Positions 54,891 through 64,000 of a stretch of DNA of 64,000 nucleotides are shown here, piece by piece (the stretch's first letter is position 1; every line of letters starts with the position of its first letter). This DNA comes from Rhizobium sp. C1. Lineage in GTDB: Bacteria > Pseudomonadota > Alphaproteobacteria > Rhizobiales > Rhizobiaceae. The notes under the pieces are model-generated. The model was not told where the DNA came from and did no database searches. It was given only the letters and a program-made list of their open reading frames with translations. The position numbers and the translations under genes were made by a program. The stretch spans positions 490,401 through 554,400 of the forward strand of contig NZ_JAJNCY010000002.1 in assembly GCF_021026335.1 (NCBI RefSeq). Reading direction: 5' to 3'.

Positions 54891-56267
54891 ATGACCAGGA
54901 ACTGGAGCCCGTCGAGCTGGAGGCAGAAGCCTATTCAGCAGGTCCCGGATTATCCGGATGCAGCAGCGCTTAACGCCACGGAAGAGCGCCTTGCCACCTA
55001 TCCGCCGCTGGTCTTTGCCGGTGAGGCTCGTCGTCTCAAGACCGCGCTGGCCAGCGTTGCCAATGGCGACAGCTTCCTGCTTCAGGGCGGCGACTGCGCC
55101 GAGAGCTTCGCCGAACATGGCGCCGACAATATCCGCGACTTCTTCCGCGCCTTCCTGCAGATGGCCGTTGTGCTCACCTTCGGTGCGCAGATGCCGGTCG
55201 TCAAGGTTGGCCGCATCGCCGGCCAGTTCGCCAAGCCTCGCTCGTCCAACATCGAGCGCCAGGGCGATGTCGAGCTGCCGAGCTATCGCGGCGACATCAT
55301 CAACGGCATCGAATTCACCGAGGAAGCCCGCATTCCGAACCCGGAACGCCAGATCATGGCCTACCGCCAGTCGGCTGCAACGCTGAACCTGCTGCGCGCC
55401 TTCGCCATGGGTGGCTATGCCAATCTGGATAACGTGCATCAGTGGATGCTCGGCTTCGTCAAGGAGTCGCCGCAGGGTGAGCGCTACCGGAAGCTGGCCG
55501 AGCGCATTTCCGAAACGATGGACTTCATGCGTGCCATCGGCATCGACGCGGACAACAACCGCTCGCTGCGCGAAACCGATTTCTTCACCAGCCACGAAGC
55601 CCTGCTTCTCGGCTACGAGCAGGCGCTGACCCGCGTCGACTCGACCTCCGGTGACTGGTACGCGACCTCCGGCCACATGATCTGGATCGGCGACCGCACG
55701 CGTCAGCCCGACCATGCGCATGTCGAATATTGCCGTGGTATCAAGAACCCGATCGGCCTCAAGTGCGGTCCGTCGCTGACGGCTGAAGGCCTGCTCGAGC
55801 TGATCGATCTCCTGAACCCGACGAACGAAGCCGGTCGCCTGACGCTGATCTGCCGCTTCGGCCACGACAAGATTGCCGAGCACCTGCCGCGCCTCATCCG
55901 CGCCGTGGAAAAGGAAGGCAAGAAGGTCGTCTGGTCCTGCGATCCGATGCATGGCAACACGATCACGCTCAACAACTACAAGACGCGTCCCTTCGAGCGC
56001 ATCCTGTCGGAAGTCGAAAGCTTCTTCCAGATCCATCGTTCGGAAGGCTCGCATCCGGGCGGCATCCATATCGAGATGACCGGCAAGGACGTGACGGAAT
56101 GCACGGGCGGCGCCCGCGCGCTCACCGGCACCGATCTTGGCGACCGCTATCACACGCATTGCGACCCGCGCCTCAACGCCGACCAGGCGCTGGAACTGGC
56201 CTTCCTGCTCGCCGAGCGGATGAAGCAGAGCCACGACGAGAAGCGCGCGCTGGCCGCCAATGGCTGA
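54891..56267 (+). CDS. 3-deoxy-7-phosphoheptulonate synthase, class II
   Basis: 458 aa from ATG 54891, preceded by GAGGGAAG; the frame is open further upstream without support. It condenses phosphoenolpyruvate and erythrose-4-phosphate, the first step of aromatic amino acid synthesis. The plant-like class II enzyme is recognised by [18 protein letters not shown] and [10 protein letters not shown]. Gene naming differs between genomes (aroG or aroF), so no symbol is given. Confidence 0.95.
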   Translation: MTRNWSPSSWRQKPIQQVPDYPDAAALNATEERLATYPPLVFAGEARRLKTALASVANGDSFLLQGGDCAESFAEHGADNIRDFFRAFLQMAVVLTFGAQMPVVKVGRIAGQFAKPRSSNIERQGDVELPSYRGDIINGIEFTEEARIPNPERQIMAYRQSAATLNLLRAFAMGGYANLDNVHQWMLGFVKESPQGERYRKLAERISETMDFMRAIGIDADNNRSLRETDFFTSHEALLLGYEQALTRVDSTSGDWYATSGHMIWIGDRTRQPDHAHVEYCRGIKNPIGLKCGPSLTAEGLLELIDLLNPTNEAGRLTLICRFGHDKIAEHLPRLIRAVEKEGKKVVWSCDPMHGNTITLNNYKTRPFERILSEVESFFQIHRSEGSHPGGIHIEMTGKDVTECTGGARALTGTDLGDRYHTHCDPRLNADQALELAFLLAERMKQSHDEKRALAANG

Positions 56268-56306
56268 TTTAGCCTGAAGCTTAGCCTCAGCGTTTTGAAT
56301 TTGATG

Positions 56307-56345
56307 ATCCGGGAGCAATGCGTGAAGCTTGCTCCCGGATTTTCT
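56307..56345 (+). terminator. Terminator of the DAHP synthase gene
   Basis: A perfect 12-bp stem, ATCCGGGAGCAA (56307-56318) against TTGCTCCCGGAT (56329-56340), followed by TTTCTGTTT. Confidence 0.85.
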
Positions 56346-56361
56346 GTTTAAGGAGATAGTT

Positions 56362-56790
56362 ATGGCGACATCGGTTGCAATACATGAAGGCGGATGCCTC
56401 TGCGGCGCCGTGCGCTTCAGGACACGCGGAACCTTGCGCGCCGTCGTCGCCTGCCACTGCACGCAGTGCCGCAAGCAATCCGGCCACTACTGGGCGGCGA
56501 CGAATGTCCCCGACGCGGATCTGACGATCGAGGGCGAGGAGGAGAGCCTCACCTGGTACAGCGCCACCCCGGGCATCCGCCGCGGCTTCTGCAAGACCTG
56601 CGGCTCCTTCCTCTTCTGGAAGATGGAAAGCCAGGATTACACATCCATCGGGGCAGGGACCTTTGACGGCGACACGGACCTCGTCATCGACCAGCATATC
56701 TATTGCGCCGACAAGGGCGATTATTATGATATTCCCGAAGGCGTTGCCGCTTATCCCGGCAGCAGCCCCGAGATTGTCACTGCAGGGTGA
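56362..56790 (+). CDS. GFA-family (glutathione-dependent formaldehyde-activating-like) protein
   Basis: 142 aa from ATG 56362 behind AAGGAG. Zinc-binding cysteines follow the GFA pattern: Cys12 and Cys14 in GGCLCG, Cys31, Cys33 and Cys36 in CHCTQC, and Cys77 and Cys80 in CKTCGS. The fold is that of Gfa of Paracoccus, but most homologues do not act on formaldehyde and the substrate is unknown. Convergent with the next gene. Confidence 0.9.
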   Translation: MATSVAIHEGGCLCGAVRFRTRGTLRAVVACHCTQCRKQSGHYWAATNVPDADLTIEGEEESLTWYSATPGIRRGFCKTCGSFLFWKMESQDYTSIGAGTFDGDTDLVIDQHIYCADKGDYYDIPEGVAAYPGSSPEIVTAG

Positions 56791-56846
56791 TCAGCTGGCA
56801 TTCCTCCCGACATCGTTTGACGGCGCCTGCGAGCTTGATGATCGGA

Positions 56847-57650
56847 TCATTGCGCCAGCCTCAACCGGACTTGCGGCAAAGCCGCCCGGTAATCTTGCTG
56901 CGGATTGGTGTTCCCACGGGTTGGGCTGGTTGACGGGGTCTTTTCCCGCGGCGGCGACGAGGAATTTTTACTGTTGTCCGCCGTTGCGTCGGCGCCGGAA
57001 ATGGCGGTTTCAATCGACGCGCTGATCGTCGACGGCAGGCAGAGCTTCAGATAACCGCGGATGTGAGCATAGGCCAGCGGGACGCCGCCGTTTTGAATAT
57101 CCTCTTTGGCGGCGCTGGTTTCGTCGCGGTATTTGTTGCGTGTAATATCCACGACATGGGAGATCATGCCGGGCGATTTGCCGTAGAGATAGCCCTTGAA
57201 CAAATCGTCCGTAAATTGCCCGCCAAGACCGAACGCTTGCGTGACAATGCTCATGGTGAGTTTCGATGCCGGAATAAAGCCGAGAATCGCGCTCGTTACC
57301 TGACCGACCGCGTCTATGCTGGTCTTGGCTGAGTCACGCTCACGATCGAGAACATAAAGCGTCTGGAGATAGGCATCGCATTGTTCGTCTACGAAATTAT
57401 AGCCGGCCAGCGTCGCGGCAAAATAATCCGGATGCGCATCCTTGTTCGTATCTGTTACCTTTAGAAAAGAAGCCACGATTTCCTTTTGTGCATTGGCGCT
57501 TTGCTTGGCGGCGCTTTCCGAAATCGTAGGCGAGGGGCCATATCGCCCGTTCCAGGCTTGTTTTAAAGCGCCACCTTCTGATGTCGGGCTACAGGCGACG
57601 AGCGTCGCCATGGATGCAAGTGCGCCTGCCAGCTTTATCGGATTTGCCAC
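56847..57650 (-). CDS. Putative lipoprotein, unknown function
   Basis: 267 aa from GTG 57650, with AGGGGAC 7 bp upstream. The N-terminus is a lipoprotein signal: a hydrophobic core then LVAC, so lipidation at Cys20 is expected. The middle (about residues 50-215) looks helical and has a hydrophobic stretch (VTSAILGFIPASKLTMSIV). The last 50 residues are Ser/Pro/Thr-rich and disordered. Codon use is less G/C-biased than neighbours, consistent with an accessory gene. No family recognised. Confidence 0.72.
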   Translation of the reverse strand: MANPIKLAGALASMATLVACSPTSEGGALKQAWNGRYGPSPTISESAAKQSANAQKEIVASFLKVTDTNKDAHPDYFAATLAGYNFVDEQCDAYLQTLYVLDRERDSAKTSIDAVGQVTSAILGFIPASKLTMSIVTQAFGLGGQFTDDLFKGYLYGKSPGMISHVVDITRNKYRDETSAAKEDIQNGGVPLAYAHIRGYLKLCLPSTISASIETAISGADATADNSKNSSSPPREKTPSTSPTRGNTNPQQDYRAALPQVRLRLAQ

Positions 57651-57794
57651 GGCAATGTCCCCTCTCGTCACAGAATGTCTGCAACCAATAAGGGAGATCA
57701 TGAATTAATCTCTGTAAAGTGGTATTTTGCGACGCGGCAACAAATCCGTGCAAAAGCCGGTTTTCTCACAGCGGAATGTTGAAGTTGGGCTATC

Positions 57795-58199
57795 TCAGCC
57801 CGGGCAGCCGGTATTACCGCGCGCCCAATGGTTCACACCGGCGGTGATCTTGTCATGCAGCGCGCCTTGCATGATCGGCCCGAAGGCCTGCAGCCGTGCC
57901 GGATCGCCTTCCGCCATGATGACCAGCAGCGGCCGCGATTCCGGGCTGTGCTTGGCAACCAGCAGCAGACGCGGCTTGCCGCTGAACGAGTTCAGTTCCG
58001 GCGCCATGCGATAGGCGGCAAAGGCCGGATCCTTTGTGCGGAACCAGCAGGCATTCGCGCCCGTCGTGATGCGCTCCATGACGGGCAGGGCGGCCGAGCG
58101 AACAGCTGCGGGTGCCTGCGCGGCCTTCTGCGACTGGCAGGAGGAGAGCGCCGCCGCAGAGATGACAACTGCAGCGGAGAGCTTGAAGAACGAGCGCAT
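57795..58199 (-). CDS. Small lipoprotein downstream of purQ
   Basis: 134 aa from ATG 58199, with AAGG 6 bp upstream. The signal peptide ends in the lipobox LSSC. The mature part contains two later cysteines (NACWF and NTGCPG), possibly forming a disulfide. No family recognised. It starts 24 bp after the purQ stop on the same strand, so it is probably the last gene of the purine operon. Confidence 0.75.
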   Translation of the reverse strand: MRSFFKLSAAVVISAAALSSCQSQKAAQAPAAVRSAALPVMERITTGANACWFRTKDPAFAAYRMAPELNSFSGKPRLLLVAKHSPESRPLLVIMAEGDPARLQAFGPIMQGALHDKITAGVNHWARGNTGCPG

Positions 58200-58222
58200 G
58201 GAAAACCTTGTCGTCAGAGAAA

Positions 58223-58894
58223 TCAGGCGGCGATGACGTCGAGCGCGGAGGCGAAGAGCCCGCGGCCGTCCGAACCGCCGTGCGCGGCTTCGATCAGGTT
58301 TTCCGGATGCGGCATCATGCCGAGCACGTTGCCCTTGGCGTTGATCACGCCGGCAATGTCGTTCATCGAGCCGTTCGGGTTCGTGCCTTCCGCATAGCGG
58401 AACACGACCTGCCCCTGCTCTTCCATCGCCTTCAGCGTCTCGGCATCGGCGAAATAGTTGCCGTCGTGATGGGCGACGGGGCAGCGCAGGACCTGACCCT
58501 TGGCATAGGCGCGGGTGAACGCCGTCTCGGCATTGGCGACTTCCAGCTTCACTTCGCGGCAGACGAATTTCAGCGAGGCATTGCGCATCAGCGCACCGGG
58601 CAGCATGCCGGCCTCGAGCAGGATCTGGAAACCGTTGCAGACGCCCAGAACCTTGACGCCCTGTTCCGCCTTCTCGCGGATCGCCTGCATGACCGGCATG
58701 CGCGCCGCAATCGCGCCGCAACGCAGATAATCGCCATAGGAAAAGCCGCCGGGGATGACGATCAGGTCCACATCCGGCAATTCCGTTTCGGTCTGCCAGA
58801 CGGTGACGGGTGCCTTGCCCGAAATCTTGGTCAGCGCCGCGATCATGTCGCGATCACGATTAAGCCCGGGAAGCTGAACGACGGCAGATTTCAT
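58223..58894 (-). CDS. purQ: Phosphoribosylformylglycinamidine synthase subunit PurQ (glutaminase)
   Basis: 223 aa from ATG 58894. PurQ supplies ammonia from glutamine to PurL in step four of purine synthesis, in complex with PurS. The catalytic Cys86 is in GVCNGFQ, and the His/Glu pair is in MMPHPEN near residues 195-200. The N-terminus [15 protein letters not shown] is characteristic. purL is not in the window. Confidence 0.97.
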   Translation of the reverse strand: MKSAVVQLPGLNRDRDMIAALTKISGKAPVTVWQTETELPDVDLIVIPGGFSYGDYLRCGAIAARMPVMQAIREKAEQGVKVLGVCNGFQILLEAGMLPGALMRNASLKFVCREVKLEVANAETAFTRAYAKGQVLRCPVAHHDGNYFADAETLKAMEEQGQVVFRYAEGTNPNGSMNDIAGVINAKGNVLGMMPHPENLIEAAHGGSDGRGLFASALDVIAA

Positions 58895-59013
58895 GGCTTT
58901 CAAAGCTCCAGTTTTCTCGAAAGCAAGTCTCTTTCGAATAGTGGTGGCAATAGGTCCATGCGGCTGGATCGTCAATTGGATTTTCCAGCCGGTCCCCAAA
59001 ACTTCGCCGGCGC

Positions 59014-59271
59014 CTAGTCAACAGAATAGCGATCCTGTGCGGCTTCAGAAAATTCGCGCAGATCGAGCCGTCTTTCCGTGCGGGCTAGTCGCTCTTCAAG
59101 ATTATGCACAAGTTCATGGAGATTGCTGATATCCACCTGTTGCGCGGCGACGAGGCGTCTGAGTGCGATGTTGTCGGTTCGGAGGTCGCGAATGGATCTG
59201 TCTGTTTCGTCACTACGTGCATGCAAGCGCCGTAAGAGTTCTTGCAGCAGTTCCTGGCGAACTTCACTCAT
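59014..59271 (-). CDS. Small coiled-coil protein in the pur operon (85 aa)
   Basis: 85 aa, mostly charged helix with heptad-like spacing of Leu ([15 protein letters not shown] and [19 protein letters not shown]). A coiled coil is likely. Its ATG overlaps the TGA of the upstream 67-aa gene by 4 bp, so the two are translationally coupled. It lies between purS and purQ. Function is unknown; a paired structural or regulatory complex is one possibility. Confidence 0.7.
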   Translation of the reverse strand: MSEVRQELLQELLRRLHARSDETDRSIRDLRTDNIALRRLVAAQQVDISNLHELVHNLEERLARTERRLDLREFSEAAQDRYSVD

Positions 59272-59471
59272 TTGATCCCCGTGAGGGTTCCCATCCGATC
59301 ACCGAACAGGCGCGCCTTCTGCGCATCGTTTCGCGCCTGCCCCTCGGCGAGAAACTTCAAAGTCTCGCGAGACGTGGCGCGAAGTTCTTGCAGGTCTTCG
59401 TTGAGTCGACGCGACTTATCATCGAGCTTCAACAGCTCTTCGTAGATCATCTCGGTCGTGATCGTCGACAC
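59268..59471 (-). CDS. Small coiled-coil protein in the pur operon (67 aa)
   Basis: 67 aa from a GTG at 59471, with GGTGGAG about 9 bp upstream; a GTG at 59486 would add five residues. The sequence (YEELLKLDDKSRRLNEDLQELRATS) is a charged helix of coiled-coil type. It starts 17 bp after purS and overlaps the next small gene by 4 bp. I recognise no family. Confidence 0.65.
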   Translation of the reverse strand: MSTITTEMIYEELLKLDDKSRRLNEDLQELRATSRETLKFLAEGQARNDAQKARLFGDRMGTLTGIK

Positions 59472-59488
59472 GGCCTGTCGCTCCACCT

Positions 59489-59731
59489 TTAATTGAGAGC
59501 GATAGTATAATTCTCAATTACCGTGTTCGCCAGAAGTTTCTCGCACATGGCCTTCAGGTCGGCTTCGGCCTTGGCCTTGTCGGCGCTGTCGATCTCGATG
59601 TCGAAGACCTTGCCCTGGCGGACATGGCCGACGCCGTCGAAGCCAAGTGCGCCGAGTGCGCCTTCGATTGCCTTGCCCTGCGGGTCGAGAACGCCATTCT
59701 TGAGCGTGACGGTTACGCGTGCCTTGATCAC
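59489..59731 (-). CDS. purS: Phosphoribosylformylglycinamidine synthase subunit PurS
   Basis: 80 aa. PurS is the small structural subunit that joins PurQ to PurL. The sequence KARVTVTLKNGVLDPQGKAI and the ending EKLLANTVIENYTIAL are typical. It follows purC by 18 bp and is separated from purQ by two small coiled-coil genes. Confidence 0.96.
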   Translation of the reverse strand: MIKARVTVTLKNGVLDPQGKAIEGALGALGFDGVGHVRQGKVFDIEIDSADKAKAEADLKAMCEKLLANTVIENYTIALN

Positions 59732-59749
59732 GTCTAATCCCCTGACGGT

Positions 59750-60514
59750 TTACTTGACCAGAACCGGACCCGTGCCGCGCACGGGCTCGTTCTCGTTGAT
59801 GATGCCGAGACGGCGGGCGACTTCCTGATAGGCTTCGATCAGCCCGCCGAGATCCTTGCGGAAAATGTCCTTGTCCATGCGCTTCTTCGTCTCGATGTCC
59901 CACAGACGGCAGCTGTCCGGCGAGATTTCGTCGGCCAGTACGATACGCATCATGTCGCCCTCGAACAGGCGTCCGCATTCGATCTTGAAATCGACAAGCT
60001 GGATGCCGGCGCCGAGGAAAAGACCGGACAGGAAGTCATTGCACCGGATGGCGAGCGCCATGATGTCGTCAAGCTCCTGCGGGCTTGCCCAGCCGAAGGC
60101 GGTGATATGCTCTTCGGAGACCATCGGATCGCTCAGCTGGTCCGACTTGAAGTAGAACTCGATGATCGAGCGCGGCAGCACCACGCCTTCCTCGATGCCG
60201 AGGCGGGTGGAGAGCGAGCCGGCGGCGACATTGCGCACGACGATCTCGAGCGGAATGATCTCGACTTCCTTGATCAGCTGCTCGCGCATGTTCAGCCGGC
60301 GGATGAAATGCGTCGGAATGCCCATGCGGTTCAGATGCGAGAAGATGAACTCGCTGATGCGGTTGTTCAGCACACCCTTGCCGTCGATGACGGCATGCTT
60401 CTTGGCGTTGAAGGCAGTGGCATCGTCCTTGAAGAACTGGATCAGTGTGCCCGGCTCCGGTCCTTCGTAAAGGATCTTGGCCTTGCCTTCATAGATACGG
60501 CGGCGACGGTTCAT
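59750..60514 (-). CDS. purC: SAICAR synthase
   Basis: 254 aa from ATG 60514. PurC joins CAIR and aspartate using ATP. The N-terminus [16 protein letters not shown], the central [15 protein letters not shown] and [11 protein letters not shown] segments, and [19 protein letters not shown] motif (here [15 protein letters not shown]) are hallmarks. It heads the minus-strand unit purC-purS-(two small genes)-purQ. Confidence 0.97.
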   Translation of the reverse strand: MNRRRRIYEGKAKILYEGPEPGTLIQFFKDDATAFNAKKHAVIDGKGVLNNRISEFIFSHLNRMGIPTHFIRRLNMREQLIKEVEIIPLEIVVRNVAAGSLSTRLGIEEGVVLPRSIIEFYFKSDQLSDPMVSEEHITAFGWASPQELDDIMALAIRCNDFLSGLFLGAGIQLVDFKIECGRLFEGDMMRIVLADEISPDSCRLWDIETKKRMDKDIFRKDLGGLIEAYQEVARRLGIINENEPVRGTGPVLVK

Positions 60515-60660
60515 GAAAAATTCGACCTGTTCGGCGCATGTCGCTTGAGATGACTCGACACGCTTGTTTTTAACTTTTGCGGCTCCATAACCGATCTTGC
60601 GGCATTTAACAACGCTTGGCACCGCGACGATCCCCGGTTTCATCCGACCGGGTTAAGGCT

Positions 60661-61215
60661 TTACCCCTTCAGGTGGCTCAGGAACTGCGCGAAGATCATC
60701 GTGCCCTCCGGCCAGGGCCCGTGCCCGGACTCGGCATTCAGATGTCCGGACTCGCCCGCGTCCAGAAGCATCGACCCCCAGCAGGCGGCGATATCGTCGG
60801 CATGTTCATACGTCCCGAAGGGATCGTTACGGCTGGCGACCGTCATCGAAGGGAAGGGCAGCGGATCGCGCGGATAGGGGCCGAAGGTCATCAGATGCTT
60901 CGGCCGGATCGACGGATTGGCGACATCCGGCGGTGCGACGAAGAAGGCCCCGGCAACGGGCTTCCTGAAATGCGGCACGGCATGAATGACGGCCGGCACG
61001 CCCAGCGAATGCGCAACCAGCACGACTGGCTTTTCAGCCGCATTCACCTCTTCCGCGACACGCGCCACCCAGTCCTCGCGCACGGGCTTCGACCATTCGG
61101 CCTGCTCGACGCGGCGGGCGGTGGAAAGCTTGTTTTCCCAGCGTGTCTGCCAATGGTCCGGACCGGAATTGGTATAGCCGGGAACGATGAGAATTTCGAC
61201 GTCTGCTACTTTCAT
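60661..61215 (-). CDS. RBBP9/YdeN-family alpha/beta hydrolase
   Basis: 184 aa from ATG 61215. Small serine hydrolase: the early VPGYTNSGPDHWQTRWE segment is the family hallmark, the nucleophile Ser70 is in VAHSLG, and the Asp and His of the triad are probably in ASRNDPFG and ESGHLNAESGHG. Substrate unknown. It is transcribed toward purC, 146 bp away, and divergently from the acyl-CoA ligase. Confidence 0.88.
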   Translation of the reverse strand: MKVADVEILIVPGYTNSGPDHWQTRWENKLSTARRVEQAEWSKPVREDWVARVAEEVNAAEKPVVLVAHSLGVPAVIHAVPHFRKPVAGAFFVAPPDVANPSIRPKHLMTFGPYPRDPLPFPSMTVASRNDPFGTYEHADDIAACWGSMLLDAGESGHLNAESGHGPWPEGTMIFAQFLSHLKG

Positions 61216-61382
61216 GGCCCTTATGTCTGCTTTCCGCACGCAATCGTCAAGAACCTGCAGGCGGTCTTATGCTGCAATGCAAAAATCGGGAGTAATTTCA
61301 AGATGTAAGACGAAAGTTTGGACTTGCGCGTCTCGCTCTTCCGGGTACTCTGTTTGCGGAAAACACGTTGGGAGGAGTGAAT

Positions 61383-63014
61383 ATGCTCGGTTTGATGCAG
61401 GATTGGCCGCTGCTTTGCCATAAGGTTATCGACCATGCCGGTCTCTTTCATGGCAAGCGCGAAGTCATTTCAAGGTCCGTCGAAGGTCCGATCCATCGCA
61501 CCGATTATGCCACGGTGCGCAGCCGTTCGCTGCAAATGGCCAAGCGGCTCGAGAAGGACGGAATCAAGGTCGGCGACCGCATCGGAACGCTGGCCTGGAA
61601 CACCTGGCGGCATCTGGAAGCCTGGTACGGCATCATGGGTTGCGGCGCAGTCTATCACACGCTGAACCCGCGGCTTTTCCCGCAACAGATCGCCTGGATC
61701 ATGAACGATGCGGAAGACCGCTTCCTCTTCGTCGATATTACCTTCATGCCCATTGTCGAGAAGATCGCGCCGCTGGTGCCGACGCTCGAAAAGGTGATTG
61801 TCCTGACCGATGCGGCGCATATGCCGCAGACGAGCCTGCCCAATGTCGTGCCCTACGAGGAGTGGCTGGCCGAAGTCGACGATGACTACGTCTGGAAAGA
61901 TCTCGACGAGCGCGCGGCAGCCGGCATGTGCTACACGTCCGGCACGACGGGCGACCCGAAGGGCGTCGTCTATTCGCACCGCTCGAATGTGCTCCATTCG
62001 ATGATCTGCATCCAGCCGGATGCGATGCAGCTTTCCTCGCGAGATCGCCTGATGCCCGTGGTGCCGCTCTTCCACGCCAATGGCTGGGGCATTGCGCTCT
62101 CCGCCCCGATGGTCGGCGCGACGCTCGTCATGCCCGGGCCGGGCATGGACGGCAAGTCGATCTACAGCCTGCTGACCGACGAGCGCGTAACGGTCACGGC
62201 CGCCGTGCCGACCGTGTGGCTCGGCCTGCTGCAGCATATGGAAAAAGAGGGCGGCAAGCTGCCCGATCTCCGCTCGGTCGTGATCGGCGGTTCGGCAGCG
62301 CCGCGCTCGATGATCAAGACATTCAAAGAAAATTACGACGTCGATGTCGTTCATGCCTGGGGCATGACCGAGATGAGCCCGGTCGGCTCGCTCGGCAGCC
62401 TCAAGCCGGAATATGACAAGCTCGAAGGCGAAGCCCGGTACGATGTCCAGATGAAGCAGGGCCACGCGCCCTTTGGCGTCGAGATGAAGATCACCGACGA
62501 CGACGATGTCGAGCGTCCGTGGGACGGCAAGACCTTCGGCCGGCTCAAGGTCCGTGGCCCGGCGGTCGCCAGTTCCTATTACAAGGGCAGGGGGGCTGAG
62601 CAATTCGATGCGGCCGGCTGGTTCGACACCGGCGACGTCGCGCACATGGACGCGGAAGGCTACATGCAGATCACCGACCGCTCCAAGGACGTCATCAAGT
62701 CCGGCGGCGAATGGATTTCCTCCATCGACCTCGAAAACCTCGCCGTCGGCCACCCGGACGTCGCCGAAGCCGCCGTGATCGGCGTCGCGCATCCCAAGTG
62801 GGACGAGCGCCCGCTGCTCATCATCGTCAAGAAGGAAGGCCGCAACCCCTCGAAGTCCGACATCCTCGGCTTCATGGACGGCAAGATCGCCAAATGGTGG
62901 ATGCCGGACGACGTCGTCTTCGTCGATGCCATCCCGCATACGGCCACGGGCAAGATTCTGAAGACGGAACTGCGCGAGCAGATGAAGGAATACCGGCTAC
63001 CGATGGCGTCGTGA
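61383..63014 (+). CDS. Fatty-acid--CoA ligase (AMP-forming)
   Basis: 543 aa from ATG 61383, with GGGAGGAG 5-8 bp upstream. ANL-superfamily enzyme: residues 184-194 hold the ATP loop [11 protein letters not shown], followed by [21 protein letters not shown] and the C-terminal TATGKILK with the catalytic lysine. The closest type is medium/long-chain acyl-CoA synthetase. It probably activates fatty acids for beta-oxidation, but chain length cannot be told. Divergent from the hydrolase gene. Confidence 0.92.
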   Translation: MLGLMQDWPLLCHKVIDHAGLFHGKREVISRSVEGPIHRTDYATVRSRSLQMAKRLEKDGIKVGDRIGTLAWNTWRHLEAWYGIMGCGAVYHTLNPRLFPQQIAWIMNDAEDRFLFVDITFMPIVEKIAPLVPTLEKVIVLTDAAHMPQTSLPNVVPYEEWLAEVDDDYVWKDLDERAAAGMCYTSGTTGDPKGVVYSHRSNVLHSMICIQPDAMQLSSRDRLMPVVPLFHANGWGIALSAPMVGATLVMPGPGMDGKSIYSLLTDERVTVTAAVPTVWLGLLQHMEKEGGKLPDLRSVVIGGSAAPRSMIKTFKENYDVDVVHAWGMTEMSPVGSLGSLKPEYDKLEGEARYDVQMKQGHAPFGVEMKITDDDDVERPWDGKTFGRLKVRGPAVASSYYKGRGAEQFDAAGWFDTGDVAHMDAEGYMQITDRSKDVIKSGGEWISSIDLENLAVGHPDVAEAAVIGVAHPKWDERPLLIIVKKEGRNPSKSDILGFMDGKIAKWWMPDDVVFVDAIPHTATGKILKTELREQMKEYRLPMAS

Positions 63015-63940
63015 GGGAAGAGGGCGCGCTATCCTCTCTCCTTGTGGGAGATGATAGCTAGCCCCAAGAGGCGTCAGCCGATTGGCTTGGCGAGCTTGGT
63101 GAGGAGTGAATAGCATCAGGTCCCGAGGCCAAATCGAAACCCCTCACCGGGAAAATCTAGCACTTAGCTTTCAGCTAAGATGCTGATTTTCCTTCCTCTC
63201 CCACAGGGGGAGGACAAGCCGCATCCTCTCTGCCGTCCTCCTCGGGCCTGTCCCGAGGATCTGCAACGGACGAAATTCTGCCGCACCGTCAATTGCTTGG
63301 CTTCGTCAGCAGATGGTCGGGACAGGCCCGACCATGACGGCGTTGATGTGGTGCCGCGGCTGTCTCACGTGAACGTCCGAGAGAAAATTTCGTCCCTCAA
63401 TTTCCCCGCACTCTCAACTCCCATTATCCTGAACCCCTCCCGTCACCGGATGGGCCAGCGACGACTGGCTCAGGCGGGAGGAGAGCCTGGTGGTGTCCAT
63501 CGTAACGTGCGGCGGATGTCATCAGGGGGCGCGGGCGGCGGCAGATGAAACAACATCTGACGAAACGACTCCCCCGATGGGCTGCGAATAGCTCGGCGGC
63601 CAGGCTTTGCCTGAGAACCCGTCTGCCTCCGCAGGCGGTTTAGCGAGGCGGCCCGCGCTTGAGGACTGGAGTCGGATGAGGCTCCCCTTGGCAATCTCGA
63701 CGGGTCGCGCTGGCGCTCCGCCGTACTTTTTAAACTACCAACTGGGCGGCGCGTCAGCGTGGCTCTCCGGAAGTTTGCGCCCAGAGACAGGGGCGGAGGC
63801 GACAAGACCGGAGGACAACTCGGGAGAGGTTTTTCCCGAGGGTTTTGGCGTGGCACGAGCCCACTCTCCCCCCTTGAGGGACCGTTGCAAAATTCGGGTG
63901 ATGTGATTCACTTGGTTTGCAGCGGTTTGGAGAGGATGCG
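63015..63940. repeat. Non-coding repeat-rich region
   Basis: 926 bp without a convincing gene. A long hairpin (63150-63192, inner stem CTTAGCT/AGCTAAG) lies between arms resembling TCTCCTTGTGGGAG (near 63040) and CTCCCACAGGGGGA (near 63200), which recalls rhizobial intergenic mosaic elements. Further on are inverted tracts of CTCGGGCCTGTCCCGAGG/GGTCGGGACAGGCCCGACC type (near 63240 and 63315). From about 63876 the sequence may be the end of an insertion element. Confidence 0.5.
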
Positions 63941-64000
63941 ATGTCGGTTCGAGGGTCTGGGCAGTTCAGTTTTGTGGATGCGCTGATGCCGCAGGGCGGT
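63941..64000 (+). CDS. Start of a probable IS5-family transposase (truncated by the window)
   Basis: The last 20 codons of the window read MSVRGSGQFSFVDALMPQGG from an ATG with GGAGAGG 6 bp upstream. A start of this kind (GQ-SFVDA--P-GG) is known from IS5-family transposases in rhizobia. The gene runs off the edge, so catalytic residues cannot be checked. The element's left end may lie near 63876-63892 (GAGGGACCGTTGCAAAA). Confidence 0.55.
   Translation, partial: MSVRGSGQFSFVDALMPQGG

Noticed and set aside
60515..60660. Possible purine riboswitch ahead of purC
   Set aside because: No conserved purine or PRPP/ppGpp aptamer sequence could be recognised in this 146-bp gap.
63180..63548. 122-codon plus-strand frame after the acyl-CoA ligase gene
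   Set aside because: It begins inside the hairpin element, has no ribosome site, and its composition (Pro/Arg/Cys-rich) looks like translated repeat DNA.
63607..63906. 99-codon plus-strand frame just before the IS end
   Set aside because: No ribosome site or family, and it crosses the probable boundary of the insertion element.

Overview
The window is a chromosomal segment from an alphaproteobacterium of the order Rhizobiales, most likely family Rhizobiaceae (Agrobacterium, Rhizobium, Allorhizobium or a relative). The evidence is protein length and wording (NusG about 176 aa, RpoB 1378 aa, RpoC 1403 aa), strong G/C bias at third codon positions, class II DAHP synthase, an MsrPQ pair, an arsR-arsC-aqpS operon and rhizobial-type palindromic intergenic repeats. 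The species cannot be fixed from sequence alone.

Positions 1-33770 hold the transcription/translation supercluster on the plus strand: tRNA-Trp, secE-nusG, rplK-rplA, rplJ-rplL, rpoB-rpoC, then rpsL-rpsG-fusA-tuf and the S10, spc and alpha blocks (rpsJ to rplQ, including secY, adk and rpoA). Gene order is the conserved one. The block is punctuated by many intrinsic hairpins (rplL/rpoB, after rpoC, rpsQ/rplN, rplR/rpsE, rplO/secY, rpsM/rpsK, rpoA/rplQ, after rplQ), which suggests several transcription units rather than one transcript. rpmJ and infA are not present here. One small minus-strand gene of unknown role separates rpoC from rpsL.

Positions 33770-46912 are a mixed accessory/housekeeping region, mostly on the minus strand: an AEC permease, a probable RNase A-like toxin with a fused C-terminal domain plus a second stand-alone copy of that domain in the same frame (34830-36173), msrQ-msrP, a small membrane protein, a nuclease-fold protein, ilvD (plus strand), an LprI-like protein, a diguanylate cyclase, a class I fumarase whose Shine-Dalgarno sequence lies in a perfect hairpin, a Fic-family protein with a small upstream partner, and a class II fumarase.

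Positions 47054-56790 run mainly on the plus strand: arsenic resistance (arsR-arsC-aqpS), an L,D-transpeptidase, gph (minus), rpiA, a DUF2059 protein, glutathione reductase, DAHP synthase and a GFA-family protein. Positions 56847-61215 are minus strand: two lipoproteins and a purine operon purC-purS-(two small coiled-coil genes)-purQ with one lipoprotein gene at its end, preceded by a serine hydrolase. A plus-strand acyl-CoA ligase follows. The last 1 kb is non-coding and repeat-rich and ends in the first 20 codons of a probable IS5-family transposase.

The most unusual content is the RNase A-like toxin locus. The Fic locus between two fumarase genes, the hairpin in front of the class I fumarase gene, and the coiled-coil pair inside the purine operon are next.
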